The translations under genes were made by a program, and so were the position numbers. From Clostridium sp. 1001275B_160808_H3 (lineage in GTDB: Bacteria; Bacillota; Clostridia; Clostridiales; Clostridiaceae), in NCBI RefSeq assembly GCF_015550425.1, contig NZ_JADNAT010000019.1, positions 7,680 through 71,679 on the forward strand: a stretch of DNA of 64,000 bases, given 5' to 3'. Below, piece after piece: positions 63,650 to 64,000 of this stretch. The notes beneath the pieces are model-generated. The model did no database searches. It was not told the DNA's origin and worked only from the letters and a program-made list of their open reading frames with translations. Numbering within the stretch: position 1 is the first letter of the stretch; each line of letters starts with the position of its first letter.

Positions 63650-64000
63650 ATCAATCCTCCTATATACTTCTATTATTTTCTTTTGTCATTTTACTTGTAC
63701 TATTTTTACTTTTATTACTTTTGCTTTATTTATATTTCCCCAAAATACTTAATTTAATTTATTATTACTTTATTTAATTATTAGGCTCTGTTTTAATTAA
63801 GTGTTGATTTATTATACTATTGTGAAGTAATAAAAAAGTATAACATTAATATTTATATTTTTTGTAAATATAACCCATAATTAATGTATAATAAAAATGT
63901 ACATTAATTAGCAATTGTATTAAAGAACTAAATCGCTAAAAGCGACGGCAGATGGCAGTGATTAAACTTAATTTTATATGGAAAAAATAAGAAGTGAAGT
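63650..64000. other. Right-end gap with a repeat end and an operator-like palindrome
   Basis: GGCTCTGTTTTAATTAAGTG (63784-63803) resembles the dispersed TCTGTTTTAAAA repeat ends. TAATTAATGTA (63878) and TACATTAATTA (63900) are perfect inverted arms overlapping TATAAT (63887-63892). This suggests a regulated promoter for a gene beyond the right edge. No coding frame is visible. Confidence 0.45.

Noticed and set aside
1..64000. T-box, SAM, cobalamin or c-di-GMP riboswitches
   Set aside because: I looked for their conserved cores in the gaps and saw none; a covariance-model scan would be needed to exclude divergent ones.

Overview
The window looks like chromosomal DNA from a low-GC, Gram-positive anaerobe of the genus Clostridium (sensu stricto type). 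Reasons: very AT-rich sequence, strong AGGAGG-type ribosome binding sites, some TTG and GTG starts, a CWB2-type autolysin, group-5-like sigma factors, and a bile salt hydrolase that lines up along its length with the Clostridium perfringens enzyme. The bile salt hydrolase and a plant or host glycan locus suggest a gut organism. I saw no rRNA, tRNA, transposase, phage gene or CRISPR array.

Layout. (1) 1-8.1 kb: an exopolysaccharide/capsule operon reading left: chain-length regulator, BY-kinase, PHP phosphatase, initiating sugar transferase, UDP-glucose dehydrogenase, a GT2, a Wzy-like membrane protein and the start of a GT4. A second PHP-type protein that has lost all its metal ligands lies just upstream. 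(2) 8.4-10 kb: two convergent sigma-like genes, one with a LexA-type box in its promoter. (3) 10-22 kb: a Cof-type HAD phosphatase, scattered nucleotide-sugar genes (dehydrogenase, two DegT aminotransferases, one Wzy-like protein), a large CWB2 glucosaminidase, and prfC. (4) 22-32 kb: an iron-siderophore uptake operon (binding lipoprotein, two permeases, ATPase, MFS exporter) with a divergent AraC/PchR-like regulator, then a MntA-HepT toxin-antitoxin pair. Non-coding clusters of a dispersed TCTGTTTTAAAA repeat lie on both sides. (5) 32-41 kb: histidine phosphatase, P-loop protein, osmolyte ABC transporter (Opu type), Gfo/Idh/MocA oxidoreductase, HAD phosphatase, EAL protein. (6) 41-62 kb: a glycan-utilisation region with a YesM/YesN-type two-component system, YesL-like protein, CUT1 ABC importer, GH42, GH95, GH3 and GH31. 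Together these could dismantle fucosylated xyloglucan oligosaccharides inside the cell: fucose by GH95, galactose by GH42, xylose by GH31, glucose by GH3. (7) 62.6-63.6 kb: bile salt hydrolase.

The most unusual feature is a set of in-frame, repeat-encoded insertions in otherwise ordinary proteins. The GH42 enzyme and the MFS exporter, 28 kb apart and unrelated, carry the same palindromic 21/63-bp repeat module (GTAGTTACT...AGTAACTAC, encoding VVTxxxNxVTT). GH3 carries a 12-bp repeat giving Leu every fourth residue, and GH95 carries an Asn/Lys/Glu-rich insert. Other points worth following are the metal-ligand-free CpsB paralogue, the LexA-box sigma gene, a structured intergenic RNA candidate near 53.3 kb, and the MITE-like repeat clusters.
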